NCBI GenBank assembly: GCA_017694915.1
Contig: JADIMF010000154.1
Coordinates: 1 to 48,849, forward strand
Origin: Candidatus Ornithospirochaeta stercoravium
GTDB lineage: Bacteria > Spirochaetota > Spirochaetia > Sphaerochaetales > Sphaerochaetaceae
Length of the DNA stretch: 48,849 nucleotides
Direction of reading: 5' to 3'
Shown: piece after piece, positions 23,734 to 31,754 of the stretch
Layout of the letters: each line of letters begins with the position of its first letter
How positions within the stretch are numbered: the first letter of the stretch is position 1
The notes under the pieces: model-generated
Told to the model about the DNA's origin: nothing
Seen by the model: only the letters and a program-made list of their open reading frames with translations
Databases searched by the model: none
Program-made: the position numbers and the translations under genes

Positions 23734-24468
23734 GATAAGCATCTGGAGAGATATTGCCAGAAAAAAAAGCACAGCAGAGGGGAAGAGTATCATCCACCAT
23801 GCTTCCATCATCACAGGTCTCGCTTCAGAGAGAATCAAGCCAAGCGATGGAACAGGCTGCGGAACTCCACAGCCGAGAAACGAAAGGGATGATTCGGCGA
23901 TTATCGCAGTCATGAAAATGGATACGCCCTGTTCATAAAGATACTGCTTCATGTTAGGAAGCATATGATGAAGGAATATCCAGCTTCTCTTCGCTTTCAT
24001 CTGGATGGCAGCTTCCGTATACCCTTCCTCTGCTATCCTCAGATACTCTGAATATGCAGTTCTTGAGATATCCGAGATATGAGAAAGGGAAAGAGAAAAC
24101 ACGACAACAGGAATTCCAGGACCTGTTATGGCTGAAAGGAATAAGGCAAGGACTATCGAAGGTATGGATTTGAGACCATCTGCGATTCCAAGAAGCAGAC
24201 CTTTCGGAAAAAGAGGATGCATATAGCAATAAGCAAGGATAATTCCGCTTAAAAGCGACAGTATAACAACGGATGCGGCTATCACTGCAGATACCAGCGT
24301 ACCGGCTGCAGTCCTGAAAGCTACATCCCTGCCAAGCATGTCTGTTCCGAAAAGATGCTCAGCAGAAGGAGGAAGCAACCTATCTCCTCCTGCCGGCAGG
24401 CCTATCACACTGACAAGAACAGAAACAAGCAGAAGGAAGATAATGATGGAAAATCCTACTCTTCTCAT
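23707..24468 (-). CDS. Peptide/nickel-type ABC transporter permease (DppC-like)
   Basis: 253 residues, shorter than the usual 280-300. It keeps the DppC signature near the N terminus (EHLFGTDMLGRDVAFRTAAG), five to six membrane helices, and the cytoplasmic EAA-type loop (EEGYTEAAIQMKAKRSWIFLHHMLPNM). The C-terminal end lacks the usual DPRLR-like tail. It starts in an ATGA overlap with the second stop of the DppB frame and has AGGAG inside that region. It forms the inner-membrane pore with the DppB-like protein; no ATPase genes follow. Confidence 0.85.
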   Translation of the reverse strand: MRRVGFSIIIFLLLVSVLVSVIGLPAGGDRLLPPSAEHLFGTDMLGRDVAFRTAAGTLVSAVIAASVVILSLLSGIILAYCYMHPLFPKGLLLGIADGLKSIPSIVLALFLSAITGPGIPVVVFSLSLSHISDISRTAYSEYLRIAEEGYTEAAIQMKAKRSWIFLHHMLPNMKQYLYEQGVSIFMTAIIAESSLSFLGCGVPQPVPSLGLILSEARPVMMEAWWMILFPSAVLFFLAISLQMLISETDSSAH

Positions 24469-24494
24469 TGTCTTCTCCTCGGATTCAGCAGATA

Positions 24495-25376
24495 CTAAAC
24501 AATATCACAGCAGATTGAGATGATTCCCACCGCAAATGCCGAAATAAGGACGATCGTTCCCGAAAGCAGAGCATCTCTCTCAAGAGCGGCTTTCACAAGA
24601 AGAGAACCGAGGCCAGGAAGCGCAAAGACCGTTTCTATTACAGCAGTCCCCCCGATTATTGCCGCACAGCTCTCTCCTATTACAGTCACAAGCAGCGGAA
24701 GTGCTGGTTTTACTGCAACAGCAAAAGCTGTTTCCATATAGCCAAGCCCCGCAGCCCTGGAATAGAAGCCAGAAGGCGAATCCAGAGCCTCCCTGATTTT
24801 TCTCCGGAACATTCTTATAAGCAGAGAAGAATACACGATTCCAAGGGAAAAGGATGGCAGAATGAAGGAAACAAAACCTCTGGAAAGCCCGGAGGAAGGA
24901 AAAACTCCCAACTTCAATGAGAATATGATTATCAGAAGAAGGGAAAGAACGAAAACAGGGAAAGATGCGCATAGCGAAGCGAATCCTGTTACTATCCTGT
25001 CTGAAAGAGACCCTCTTTTAAGAGAAGCAAAAGACAGAGGAATTGCAATAAGCAGAGAAAACATGACGGACATTGAAGCAAGTACGGCAGATACTGGAAA
25101 CCTTCTGCCAATGGTCTCTTTGATGGACTGGCCGGATATATTCTCTCCCCAGTCGCCTCTGGAAAAAGAGGAGAGAAAGCTGAGATATCTTCTCGCAGTA
25201 TTCTCAGACAAACCGGAGCTGTCTCTGTATGCCACGATTTCATCTTCTCCTGCGTCCTCGGAAAGAATATATGCAGAGCTATCCCCTTCCGCGAAAGAAG
25301 AAAAGACGAATACCGCAAAAGAAACAGCTATGAGCGTTATTATCAATGATAATCCTCTGACTGCGATATGCTTCAC
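24495..25376 (-). CDS. Peptide/nickel-type ABC transporter permease (DppB-like), ends at an early amber
   Basis: 293 residues with six membrane helices and the DppB EAA loop (FYSRAAGLGYMETAFAVAVKPALPLL), followed by IIGGTAVIETVFALPGLGSLLVKAALERD. The frame stops at TAG (24495-24497) after CDIV. Reading on in frame gives YLLNPRRRQ and then TGA (24465-24467), which overlaps the next ATG. Family members end D-x-x-Y-x-x-x-[ND]-P-R-x-R; the TAG sits exactly at the conserved Tyr. Either the protein is about ten residues short or the amber is read through. The ATG has no clear Shine-Dalgarno sequence. Confidence 0.83.
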   Translation of the reverse strand: MKHIAVRGLSLIITLIAVSFAVFVFSSFAEGDSSAYILSEDAGEDEIVAYRDSSGLSENTARRYLSFLSSFSRGDWGENISGQSIKETIGRRFPVSAVLASMSVMFSLLIAIPLSFASLKRGSLSDRIVTGFASLCASFPVFVLSLLLIIIFSLKLGVFPSSGLSRGFVSFILPSFSLGIVYSSLLIRMFRRKIREALDSPSGFYSRAAGLGYMETAFAVAVKPALPLLVTVIGESCAAIIGGTAVIETVFALPGLGSLLVKAALERDALLSGTIVLISAFAVGIISICCDIV

Positions 25377-25455
25377 ATGCTGAGTATATGATTATTTCAC
25401 CGCATCAAGAAGTCCCTTTACAAGACAGGTGCTTTTCAGTTTTCCAATCCTAACC

Positions 25456-26934
25456 CTACTCTGAAATATAGGCAGATCTGAAATCGAAACCATCTGCGGA
25501 TAGCTTCACCCCTTCGATTGAAGAGGAGACGGCATGGGTTGTGGAATAATGTCCAAGAACTATAGCCGGAATATAATCCCAGCAGAGAGTCTGAGCTTTC
25601 CCCCAGAGTTCGGAAGCAGCTCTGAAAGACTCTGAAGATGCAATTTCCTCAAGTAAAGCTGAAATCTCCTCAGAATCCGTCCAGCCAGGATAATCAGAAG
25701 AGAGGAAGGCCTTATCAAGAGGAAGGGACACTGCTGTCAATGCCGTTACCGCGATATCCCACGCATCGGAATCCTTTCTTCTTTCAAGGAATGCTGCCCA
25801 GTCGAGCACCGTGATTTCCGCCTCTATCCCATACGCCCTCAACTGAGAAAAAAGCGCCACAGCTATTCTATCAAGGCCTGTGAGATTGGATGTAAGTATC
25901 CGAACCTTCTGCCCCTTGTACTCTGAAAGATATGTATCGGCCTTTTCCCTGTTCTCTTCGCCATATGGATCAGAGGATGGATCCACATACCAGATTCCAT
26001 CTTTTTCCATATATGATGAATCTATATTGTACCCGTACTCTCCATAGCAGGCTTTCATCAGCTCATCACGATTTATGAGGAGGGATACCCCTTTCCTGAA
26101 ATCATGAGAGGAGGAAATACCGGTTTTCTTGTTGAACAGCAAGGCGATTGAACCGTTTTCAGTACCGCTTATAACGTTCACTTCCTCCCTGCCTGAAAGT
26201 ACCGGAATATCATCAGATGAAACGGTATCGATGAAATCATAGGTTCCGCTTTCAAGCCCAAGTCGTCTCGTTACTGGATCTGAGACGAAATAATAATCAA
26301 GCCTCGAGATGGAAGGTTTTTCTCCATGATACTCATCAAAAAGGCCGAGCGAAATCTTCTCTCCAAGGCTGTAATCAAGGACCTTATAAGGACCTGTCCC
26401 TATTTCAGATGTGATGATTCCTCCATCGGAGGGAATGTCAGAAGCTCTGAATATCACAGCACTTTCTGAAGATGTGGCAATCAATGCAGGCAGAAGAGAA
26501 AGCGTCGAGGTTGATGTTATCACGATATCATCGCCATCTACGGTAAATCTGCTGCCTTTGACGATTTTCTCAGCCGCATCGGAATATGAAAGCCAACGAT
26601 TCATGGAAGCTACAGCATCGGATACCGTCATCGGAGATCCATCATGGAACAGAACACCTTTTCTGATCCTGAACCGCAAGGAACACCCATCATCTTCGGA
26701 TGAGTATGATTCAGCGAGAAGCGGAACAATCTCACCTTCGTCATAAGCAAGAAGCTTCTCGAAAACATTTCCGACAAGAATCTCACGGCCAGAGATTGAC
26801 GTGTTCACCATCACGTCAAAAGATGGCGGTTCCTGCGCCATCGCAATTGAAAGACCAGTCTCTCCTTCCCTGCAGGAAAAGAGAAAACTGGTCATGAATA
26901 AGATTATGAGAAATCTCAGTATCTTAGACCGCAA
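25456..26934 (-). CDS. Peptide/oligosaccharide ABC transporter substrate-binding lipoprotein (family 5)
   Basis: 492 residues. A lipoprotein signal (ILRFLIILFMTSFLFSC, lipobox Cys21) precedes an SBP_bac_5-type fold: PLLAESYSSEDDGCSLRFRIRKGVLFHDG, then the middle lobe with ALLFNKKTG and the late KAQTLCWDYIPAIVLGH segment. It is thus a membrane-tethered periplasmic receptor. Family 5 proteins bind peptides, nickel or oligosaccharides. The operon begins with a GH4 alpha-galacturonidase-like gene whose stop it overlaps by 19 nt, so a uronide-containing oligosaccharide is a reasonable ligand, but that is inference. Confidence 0.87.
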   Translation of the reverse strand: MRSKILRFLIILFMTSFLFSCREGETGLSIAMAQEPPSFDVMVNTSISGREILVGNVFEKLLAYDEGEIVPLLAESYSSEDDGCSLRFRIRKGVLFHDGSPMTVSDAVASMNRWLSYSDAAEKIVKGSRFTVDGDDIVITSTSTLSLLPALIATSSESAVIFRASDIPSDGGIITSEIGTGPYKVLDYSLGEKISLGLFDEYHGEKPSISRLDYYFVSDPVTRRLGLESGTYDFIDTVSSDDIPVLSGREEVNVISGTENGSIALLFNKKTGISSSHDFRKGVSLLINRDELMKACYGEYGYNIDSSYMEKDGIWYVDPSSDPYGEENREKADTYLSEYKGQKVRILTSNLTGLDRIAVALFSQLRAYGIEAEITVLDWAAFLERRKDSDAWDIAVTALTAVSLPLDKAFLSSDYPGWTDSEEISALLEEIASSESFRAASELWGKAQTLCWDYIPAIVLGHYSTTHAVSSSIEGVKLSADGFDFRSAYISE

Positions 26935-28256
26935 GAAGCTATCATCCTTGTGAAAAGCTCATGTGCCTTATCCACATTGATGTTAACAAGCGGATCGGAT
27001 ATGAATGCCTGGAACAGGAGATCCATATCATTATTCCAAATAGCCTCAAGAGCGAGATCCTGCTCCGTCTCCACTCTTTTCACCATGGACTGGACGGCAA
27101 GTGACGGATCTGTCGAGACAATAGGAACTATTGAATCTGCTGAGATATAACCATTGCTTTCTACGATATGACCTTCCTTGAGGTATCTTACCTGTCCTCT
27201 GTTTGGCATGTTCACATTCGTCTTGAGTGTGCGTTCGCCGAAAAGGGAAAGAAGGATATCGACACCCTCTTCATCGGATGGAGCGGCAACGAGTTCCTCA
27301 TCGGTATATACCTTGCTCTTCTTTCTCTTATCCTCTTCGACTCTGTAAGAGAACGGAGTGCGGATGAATCCATATCTCCAGGCCTCTTCATTGGAATTGA
27401 GGAAGAATGGAACGAACTCCGCAAGATGCCTGTCACCGGCTGCGCCGAGCGTTCCGAAATCACGGAGGAACGAAAGAGCTACAAGGTGATCGCTTTCAAA
27501 CCATTTACCGTCAGCAACACGCTTCTTTGCTTTCTCTGTAAGATCAGGGAATGTCGATGGATCCTTTACCATCTCCTTAAGGTATGGAATGTAATCAACA
27601 CCTTTATAAAGAGCCTTTGTAACGAATGTGAAATGATTGAGTCCTGAAACATCGACCATTACATCTCTTCTGTCCGGAGTTTCGATTTCTTCCTTCTTTG
27701 CAATGATGGAAGCTATGAAATTCTCAGTTCCGAATACCTCATGGCAGCATCCAAGTGCCTTGATTCCCGGATAAGCCTTGTACAGAGCCGCTGTGCAGAG
27801 CGTCATAGGATTCGTATAGTTGATAACCCATGCGTTCGGAGCGTTCTTCTCTATTGCTCTTGCAAAATCGAAGAAGAGAGGAAGCGCACGCCAGGCTCTC
27901 ATCAGTCCGCCCGGGCCTGTCGTATCGCCGACAGACTGATATATTCCATATTCTTCAGGAAGTCCGAGATCATACTGCCTTATATCAATGCAGCCAGGCT
28001 CGATAGCGATGATGATGAAATCAACACCCTTGAGACCTTCATCAAGCGTCGATGCAACGGAGACCGAAAGATGGCTCTTCCCATTTATACGGAAGATCCT
28101 CTCTGCAACTTCCTTGTTATTCTCAGCCGCTTTCCTGTCGATGTCATAAAGAGCAACGTGTGCCCCTATCTTGTCCTGAAGAGAAAGATCCATCAGGAAT
28201 CTTATGGCCCACTGCCTTGAGCCACCACCGATGATACAGATTCTTGTGTTTTCCAT
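26916..28256 (-). CDS. Glycoside hydrolase family 4, probable alpha-galacturonidase (LplD-like)
   Basis: 446 residues, the same length as Bacillus LplD. GH4 enzymes use NAD+ and a divalent metal in a redox-elimination mechanism. The dinucleotide motif CIIGGGSRQWA is at the N terminus, NYTNP (146-150) and the metal-binding CHEV (Cys171, His172) follow, and HFTF lies further on. CHEV is the signature linked to alpha-galacturonidases, as opposed to CHSV in alpha-galactosidases and CDIP in alpha-glucosidases. No signal peptide, so it acts on imported substrate and releases galacturonate for UxaC. A hairpin separates it from the SDR gene upstream; binding protein and permeases follow. Confidence 0.85.
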   Translation of the reverse strand: MENTRICIIGGGSRQWAIRFLMDLSLQDKIGAHVALYDIDRKAAENNKEVAERIFRINGKSHLSVSVASTLDEGLKGVDFIIIAIEPGCIDIRQYDLGLPEEYGIYQSVGDTTGPGGLMRAWRALPLFFDFARAIEKNAPNAWVINYTNPMTLCTAALYKAYPGIKALGCCHEVFGTENFIASIIAKKEEIETPDRRDVMVDVSGLNHFTFVTKALYKGVDYIPYLKEMVKDPSTFPDLTEKAKKRVADGKWFESDHLVALSFLRDFGTLGAAGDRHLAEFVPFFLNSNEEAWRYGFIRTPFSYRVEEDKRKKSKVYTDEELVAAPSDEEGVDILLSLFGERTLKTNVNMPNRGQVRYLKEGHIVESNGYISADSIVPIVSTDPSLAVQSMVKRVETEQDLALEAIWNNDMDLLFQAFISDPLVNINVDKAHELFTRMIASCGLRY

Positions 28257-28270
28257 ATTTGCCTTTTAAA

Positions 28271-28294
28271 AAAGCCAGGAAAATTCCTGGCTTT
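28271..28294 (-). terminator. Terminator hairpin after the SDR gene
   Basis: AAAGCCAGGAA (28271-28281) pairs with TTCCTGGCTTT (28284-28294); on the complement the stem is followed by TTTTTTAAAA. It lies between the SDR and GH4 genes and could also act as a partial terminator within a longer transcript. Confidence 0.82.
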
Positions 28295-28311
28295 CTTTTC
28301 CCGTATAAGAC

Positions 28312-29097
28312 TTACTGCGGCTGCTTGCCGATGTAAGCAAGGATACCGCCATCAACGTAGAGAACATGTCCATTGACGAAGTTCGATGCATCGGATGCAA
28401 GGAATACTGCCGGTCCCTGAAGATCGGATGTCTTTCCCCATCTGTTTGCAGGAGTCTTTGCAAGAATGAACTCATTGAATGGATGTCCAGGTGTTCTGAG
28501 TGGAGCTGTCTGCGGTGTCTCGATGTATCCAGGTCCGATACCATTGCACTGGATGTTGTATGCACCATACTCAGATGCGATATTCCTTGTAAGCATCTTG
28601 AGACCGCCCTTAGCAGCTGCATATGCGCTTACGGTCTCTCTTCCGAGCTCTGACATCATTGAGCAGATGTTGATGATCTTTCCATGTCCCTGCTTGATCA
28701 TTCCAGGAATGACAGCCTTTGAAACGATGAAAGGAGCGTTGAGGTCTACGTCGATTACCTTGCGGAAATCAGCTGCTGCCATATCAAGCATAGGAATTCT
28801 CTTGATGATACCAGCATTGTTTACAAGAATATCGATCTTTCCGAGATCCTTGATGATCTGCTCTGTTGTTGCCTGTACCTGAGCCTCATCTGTTACATCA
28901 CATACATAACCATGAGCCTCGATACCTTCTTCCTTATAAGCCTTGATGCCCTTGTCAACGAGCTCCTGATTGATATCATTGAAAGCAATCTTTGCGCCTG
29001 CTGTATGGAATGCAGTTGCAATAGCGAATCCTATTCCATAGGATGCGCCCGTTACCCATGCGACTTTCCCTTCAAGGGAGAAATCCTTCATTTCCAT
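28312..29097 (-). CDS. SDR oxidoreductase, gluconate 5-dehydrogenase/KduD-like
   Basis: 261-residue classical SDR. The cofactor motif is TGASYGIG, with NNAGI, catalytic Ser in NICSMMSELGRETVS and YAAAKGG (YxxxK), ending in YVDGGILAYIGKQ. ICSMMSELGR is closest in style to gluconate 5-dehydrogenase (IdnO-type) proteins, while KduD, which reduces 2,5-diketo-3-deoxygluconate to KDG, is the other candidate. Either would feed sugar acids into the KDG pathway encoded here. AAGGAGG is 7 nt from the ATG. A TTGCAA-17-TAGACT promoter lies upstream and a strong hairpin follows the stop. Confidence 0.83.
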   Translation of the reverse strand: MEMKDFSLEGKVAWVTGASYGIGFAIATAFHTAGAKIAFNDINQELVDKGIKAYKEEGIEAHGYVCDVTDEAQVQATTEQIIKDLGKIDILVNNAGIIKRIPMLDMAAADFRKVIDVDLNAPFIVSKAVIPGMIKQGHGKIINICSMMSELGRETVSAYAAAKGGLKMLTRNIASEYGAYNIQCNGIGPGYIETPQTAPLRTPGHPFNEFILAKTPANRWGKTSDLQGPAVFLASDASNFVNGHVLYVDGGILAYIGKQPQ

Positions 29098-29130
29098 AAT
29101 ATCGCCTCCTTGTTTAAAGCCAACGGATAT

Positions 29131-29159
29131 AGTCTACTCCGCCCCTCTCTGCCTTGCAA
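29131..29159 (-). promoter_or_regulatory. Promoter of the SDR gene
   Basis: On the complement, TTGCAA (29154-29159), 17 nt, TAGACT (29131-29136). It begins just after the terminator-like hairpin of the glycoside hydrolase gene. Confidence 0.6.
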
Positions 29160-29161
29160 GC

Positions 29162-29183
29162 AAAAATGGAACGGAGTTCCGTT
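29162..29183 (-). terminator. Small hairpin after the glycoside hydrolase gene
   Basis: AACGGA (29170-29175) can pair with TCCGTT (29178-29183); on the complement an ATTTTTG tract follows. The loop is only 2 nt in this register (GGAAC/GTTCC is the alternative), so it is a modest candidate. Confidence 0.5.
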
Positions 29184-29186
29184 TTA

Positions 29187-30608
29187 TTATAGTTTGTCGA
29201 TAAGCATCGAACACTTGCCTGACGGAATAGGCAGAGTCTTCTTCTTATCCTCATCGATGATACTGATCGTGAAATAATAGAGTTTCTCGCTCTCAAGTCT
29301 TATCTCCCATCCCCTTGCATTCTTGTTCGCGAGGATGGTGATGTTGTTTTTCTTGAGAGAAAGGCCTTCAATACCCATCTCCTCAAGAGACTGCATCGTC
29401 CAGTTCACAGTCTTACGAGGAAGCGAGATGTCAAGACCGATGATGTTCTCTATTATGAGCGCTATGGTCACAAGGCCGATTGATGGAAGATATCTCTTCT
29501 TGTTTATCATGCCCTCCGGCGTAGCTGCAGGTCCTTCAGACAATGGCTTATATACTTCCCAGACATCTCCGAGCTGCTCTGCATCCGGATGAAGCGTGTC
29601 GAGAATGAAATACATATGCCTTATCGTGCACTCGCGGGCAAAGACAAAGCCGCCGTAATTCATCAGCCCCTTCACGACAATATATGTACAGAAAGGAGAA
29701 ACACCTCCGGAATATCCATTGCCATCTGCAGAGAAATACTTAGAAGAAACAGGCACCGTCGGGAACGGATTCTCCGTACCGAACTCCTTGTCGTCCTTAA
29801 GCTCTTCGATTATGAATGACGCATATTCATCATTCGGAATCTCCGCAAGAAGCGTCCAGTATGCTCCGATATGCTTGTTTCTGATCCTGTTCTCGTCACC
29901 GTCAAGATCATAGTAGAAATGGTCCTCATCATCCCACATCATGCTATTGATTCTGGTTTTGATTGAGAAATAAACCCTCTTATAGCGGAATGCGAGTTCC
30001 TTATCATTAAGGATATCCCCTATATAGGACATATAAAGAGCAAAGACAGCGACAGAAGCATTATAGTCAACGGTATATACTGCGCCTTCACGTGGAAGAT
30101 TCCCCATATGTGTTGCGCTGTACGGTACCTGATAAAGCCCATTCGGAGCCATAGCGGTCTTCTGTACCCATGCAAAGTATTTCTCAAGCATCGGTACGAT
30201 ATCCTTCAGCCTCTTCTTGTTACCTATCTTGTGATAGAAAACATACTCCACGTACGAAAGAAGAGGGAGCGACAGACCTTTTGGATTATCTTCGCTGTAG
30301 ACAGGCTTGCCGGATGCGATATCATAGACATCCGCAATCTCCCCATCCTCACCCTGATGAGAATAGAAGAAATCTATCATCGAATATGGGCTGTATGTCT
30401 GATTGCTATATACAAGAAAGAGCGATGAAACAGAAGCATCGAAAAGACTTATGGTTCCATCATCACCATAGGTGAAAAAACCCTCAGGAAAAGCTGCATC
30501 CTTATCGCCTTGATGCCATATCTCATCGAGCCAGACCCAGGTTCTGTCGTACATGTCGACAAAATCCTGATCATAGAAATGAACGCGTGGGACTAAATCC
30601 TTTACCAA
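29187..30608 (-). CDS. (alpha/alpha)6-barrel glycoside hydrolase, MGH1/GH63-like
   Basis: 473 residues with the repeated aromatic helices of six-hairpin glycosidases. Key segments are WLDEIWHQGD, AFPEGFFTYGDDGTISLFDASVSS, YNASVAVFALYMSYIGD, MMWDDEDHFYYDLDGDENRIR and YSGGVSPFCTYIVVKGL. Related enzymes (trehalase, mannosylglycerate hydrolase, GH63) invert alpha-linked disaccharides. No signal peptide, so it is probably cytoplasmic. The start is TTG: GGAG lies 8 nt upstream, and the next Met would remove the conserved opening. A TTGACT-17-TAATAT promoter is upstream. The exact substrate is not readable; the uronide neighbourhood suggests plant glycans. Confidence 0.72.
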   Translation of the reverse strand: MVKDLVPRVHFYDQDFVDMYDRTWVWLDEIWHQGDKDAAFPEGFFTYGDDGTISLFDASVSSLFLVYSNQTYSPYSMIDFFYSHQGEDGEIADVYDIASGKPVYSEDNPKGLSLPLLSYVEYVFYHKIGNKKRLKDIVPMLEKYFAWVQKTAMAPNGLYQVPYSATHMGNLPREGAVYTVDYNASVAVFALYMSYIGDILNDKELAFRYKRVYFSIKTRINSMMWDDEDHFYYDLDGDENRIRNKHIGAYWTLLAEIPNDEYASFIIEELKDDKEFGTENPFPTVPVSSKYFSADGNGYSGGVSPFCTYIVVKGLMNYGGFVFARECTIRHMYFILDTLHPDAEQLGDVWEVYKPLSEGPAATPEGMINKKRYLPSIGLVTIALIIENIIGLDISLPRKTVNWTMQSLEEMGIEGLSLKKNNITILANKNARGWEIRLESEKLYYFTISIIDEDKKKTLPIPSGKCSMLIDKL

Positions 30609-30668
30609 TTCAAAAACTCCGTAATCTAAGGAAATTTACCTGATTTCTGTCCTTAAATCGCATTCTAC

Positions 30669-30697
30669 ATATTAATCGATGAACAAAAGGAAGTCAA
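30669..30697 (-). promoter_or_regulatory. Promoter of the glycoside hydrolase gene
   Basis: On the complement, TTGACT (30692-30697), 17 nt, TAATAT (30669-30674), giving a leader of about 55 nt in AT-rich DNA. Confidence 0.7.
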
Positions 30698-30747
30698 ACA
30701 AATTTTGAAGCCTATTATCTTTTGCAAATAAAGAAATTAAAACTTTT

Positions 30748-31722
30748 TTATGAAATTTTGCCGCGCACAAGTCCAAGCGCTCCCGGAAGGAGGCTTATGC
30801 TGAACAGCGTTCCGTTTTTGGTGAAGACCTCTCCATCGCAATGAGCCTGCACTACAGGCTCTTCAGAAGCAATCTCAACCTTTGTCGCATTCATGTATGT
30901 GAACAGGTTTGTATCAGATACCTGAGAACCCCTGAAAAATGCGATTACAGCTTTTATAAGCTCTCTTCCCGACAGAGGATGATTCGTGAACATCACATCG
31001 AAAAGGCCATCATCGATTTCCGCTTTCGGAGCCATTATGAATGCCGATCCCATACGTCTTCCATTGCAGATCGATATCTGCTGCGTACTCAGAAGCCGTT
31101 CCTCCCCATCTATCTTCATGCGTATGTTATATGGCTTGGGGACATGGCGCAGTATATAGAAGAACGCGGCAACATAGCTCGGCATTCCGTTAATGCGCTT
31201 ATACCCCATCGCGCGGAAATTGACCATAGGCTCGAACCCGAAACCGGCGCCATTGAGAAAATACATACCTTTCGGATGTTCTGGTCCTTTGCAGAACCCC
31301 ACATCAATGCGGGAAACAATCCCATCGACTATCAACGAAACAGCATCCTTTGTTTTCTGCGGGATTCCGGCAATCCATGCAAAATCATTACCGCGGCCTA
31401 TCGGGATGATTCCCAGAGGAATATTCTTCCCAGATCTCATGATTCCGGAAGCGACCTCGTTGACGGTACCATCTCCACCGGCTGCGACTATTACACCATA
31501 CCCGTAAGATGCCCCCCTGTATGCTAAGCTTTCAGCATGTCCAGTCTCTTTTGTATAGGCAACGGTACACTCCCTCCCACGCTCCTGAAAGAGCGCCTTT
31601 ATTTCCTTTGCCTTGCTTCTGCCTTTTCCCTTCGAAGCATTCGGATTGATGATGAGGAGGATATCTTTCCTTAGCACTCTTGGATTATCCATCAAAGAAG
31701 TTCCGTTAACAAGTTCTTTCAT
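30748..31722 (-). CDS. Diacylglycerol/lipid kinase family protein (YegS/DgkB-like)
   Basis: 324 residues. The catalytic NTP-binding domain opens with ILLIINPNASKGKG and contains VVAAGGDGTVNEVASGI, the GGDGT hallmark, followed by LGIIPIGRGNDFAW. The C-terminal beta-sandwich is typical of soluble lipid kinases, which phosphorylate diacylglycerol or related lipids at the membrane face. The start is uncertain: the ATG at 31722 has only a weak GAAG, and the Met eleven codons later is an alternative. It is divergent from nagA, 32 nt away, so the -10 regions overlap. Confidence 0.88.
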   Translation of the reverse strand: MKELVNGTSLMDNPRVLRKDILLIINPNASKGKGRSKAKEIKALFQERGRECTVAYTKETGHAESLAYRGASYGYGVIVAAGGDGTVNEVASGIMRSGKNIPLGIIPIGRGNDFAWIAGIPQKTKDAVSLIVDGIVSRIDVGFCKGPEHPKGMYFLNGAGFGFEPMVNFRAMGYKRINGMPSYVAAFFYILRHVPKPYNIRMKIDGEERLLSTQQISICNGRRMGSAFIMAPKAEIDDGLFDVMFTNHPLSGRELIKAVIAFFRGSQVSDTNLFTYMNATKVEIASEEPVVQAHCDGEVFTKNGTLFSISLLPGALGLVRGKIS

Positions 31723-31754
31723 CTATTTTCTTCAGAAAATGATATAATCGCGAT

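Noticed and set aside
24495-24497. TAG read as pyrrolysine or a recoded sense codon
   Set aside because: No pyl genes or other in-frame TAG in conserved genes are visible here; a point mutation at Tyr is simpler.
25366-25385. DppB-like gene as another leaderless start (TATACT before the ATG)
   Set aside because: The gap is only 4 nt, which would put transcription start inside the codon, and the gene is internal to an operon.
30841-31527. 228-codon open frame antisense to the lipid kinase
   Set aside because: Composition is low-complexity His/Arg/Ile-rich and the other strand has the GGDGT kinase motif.
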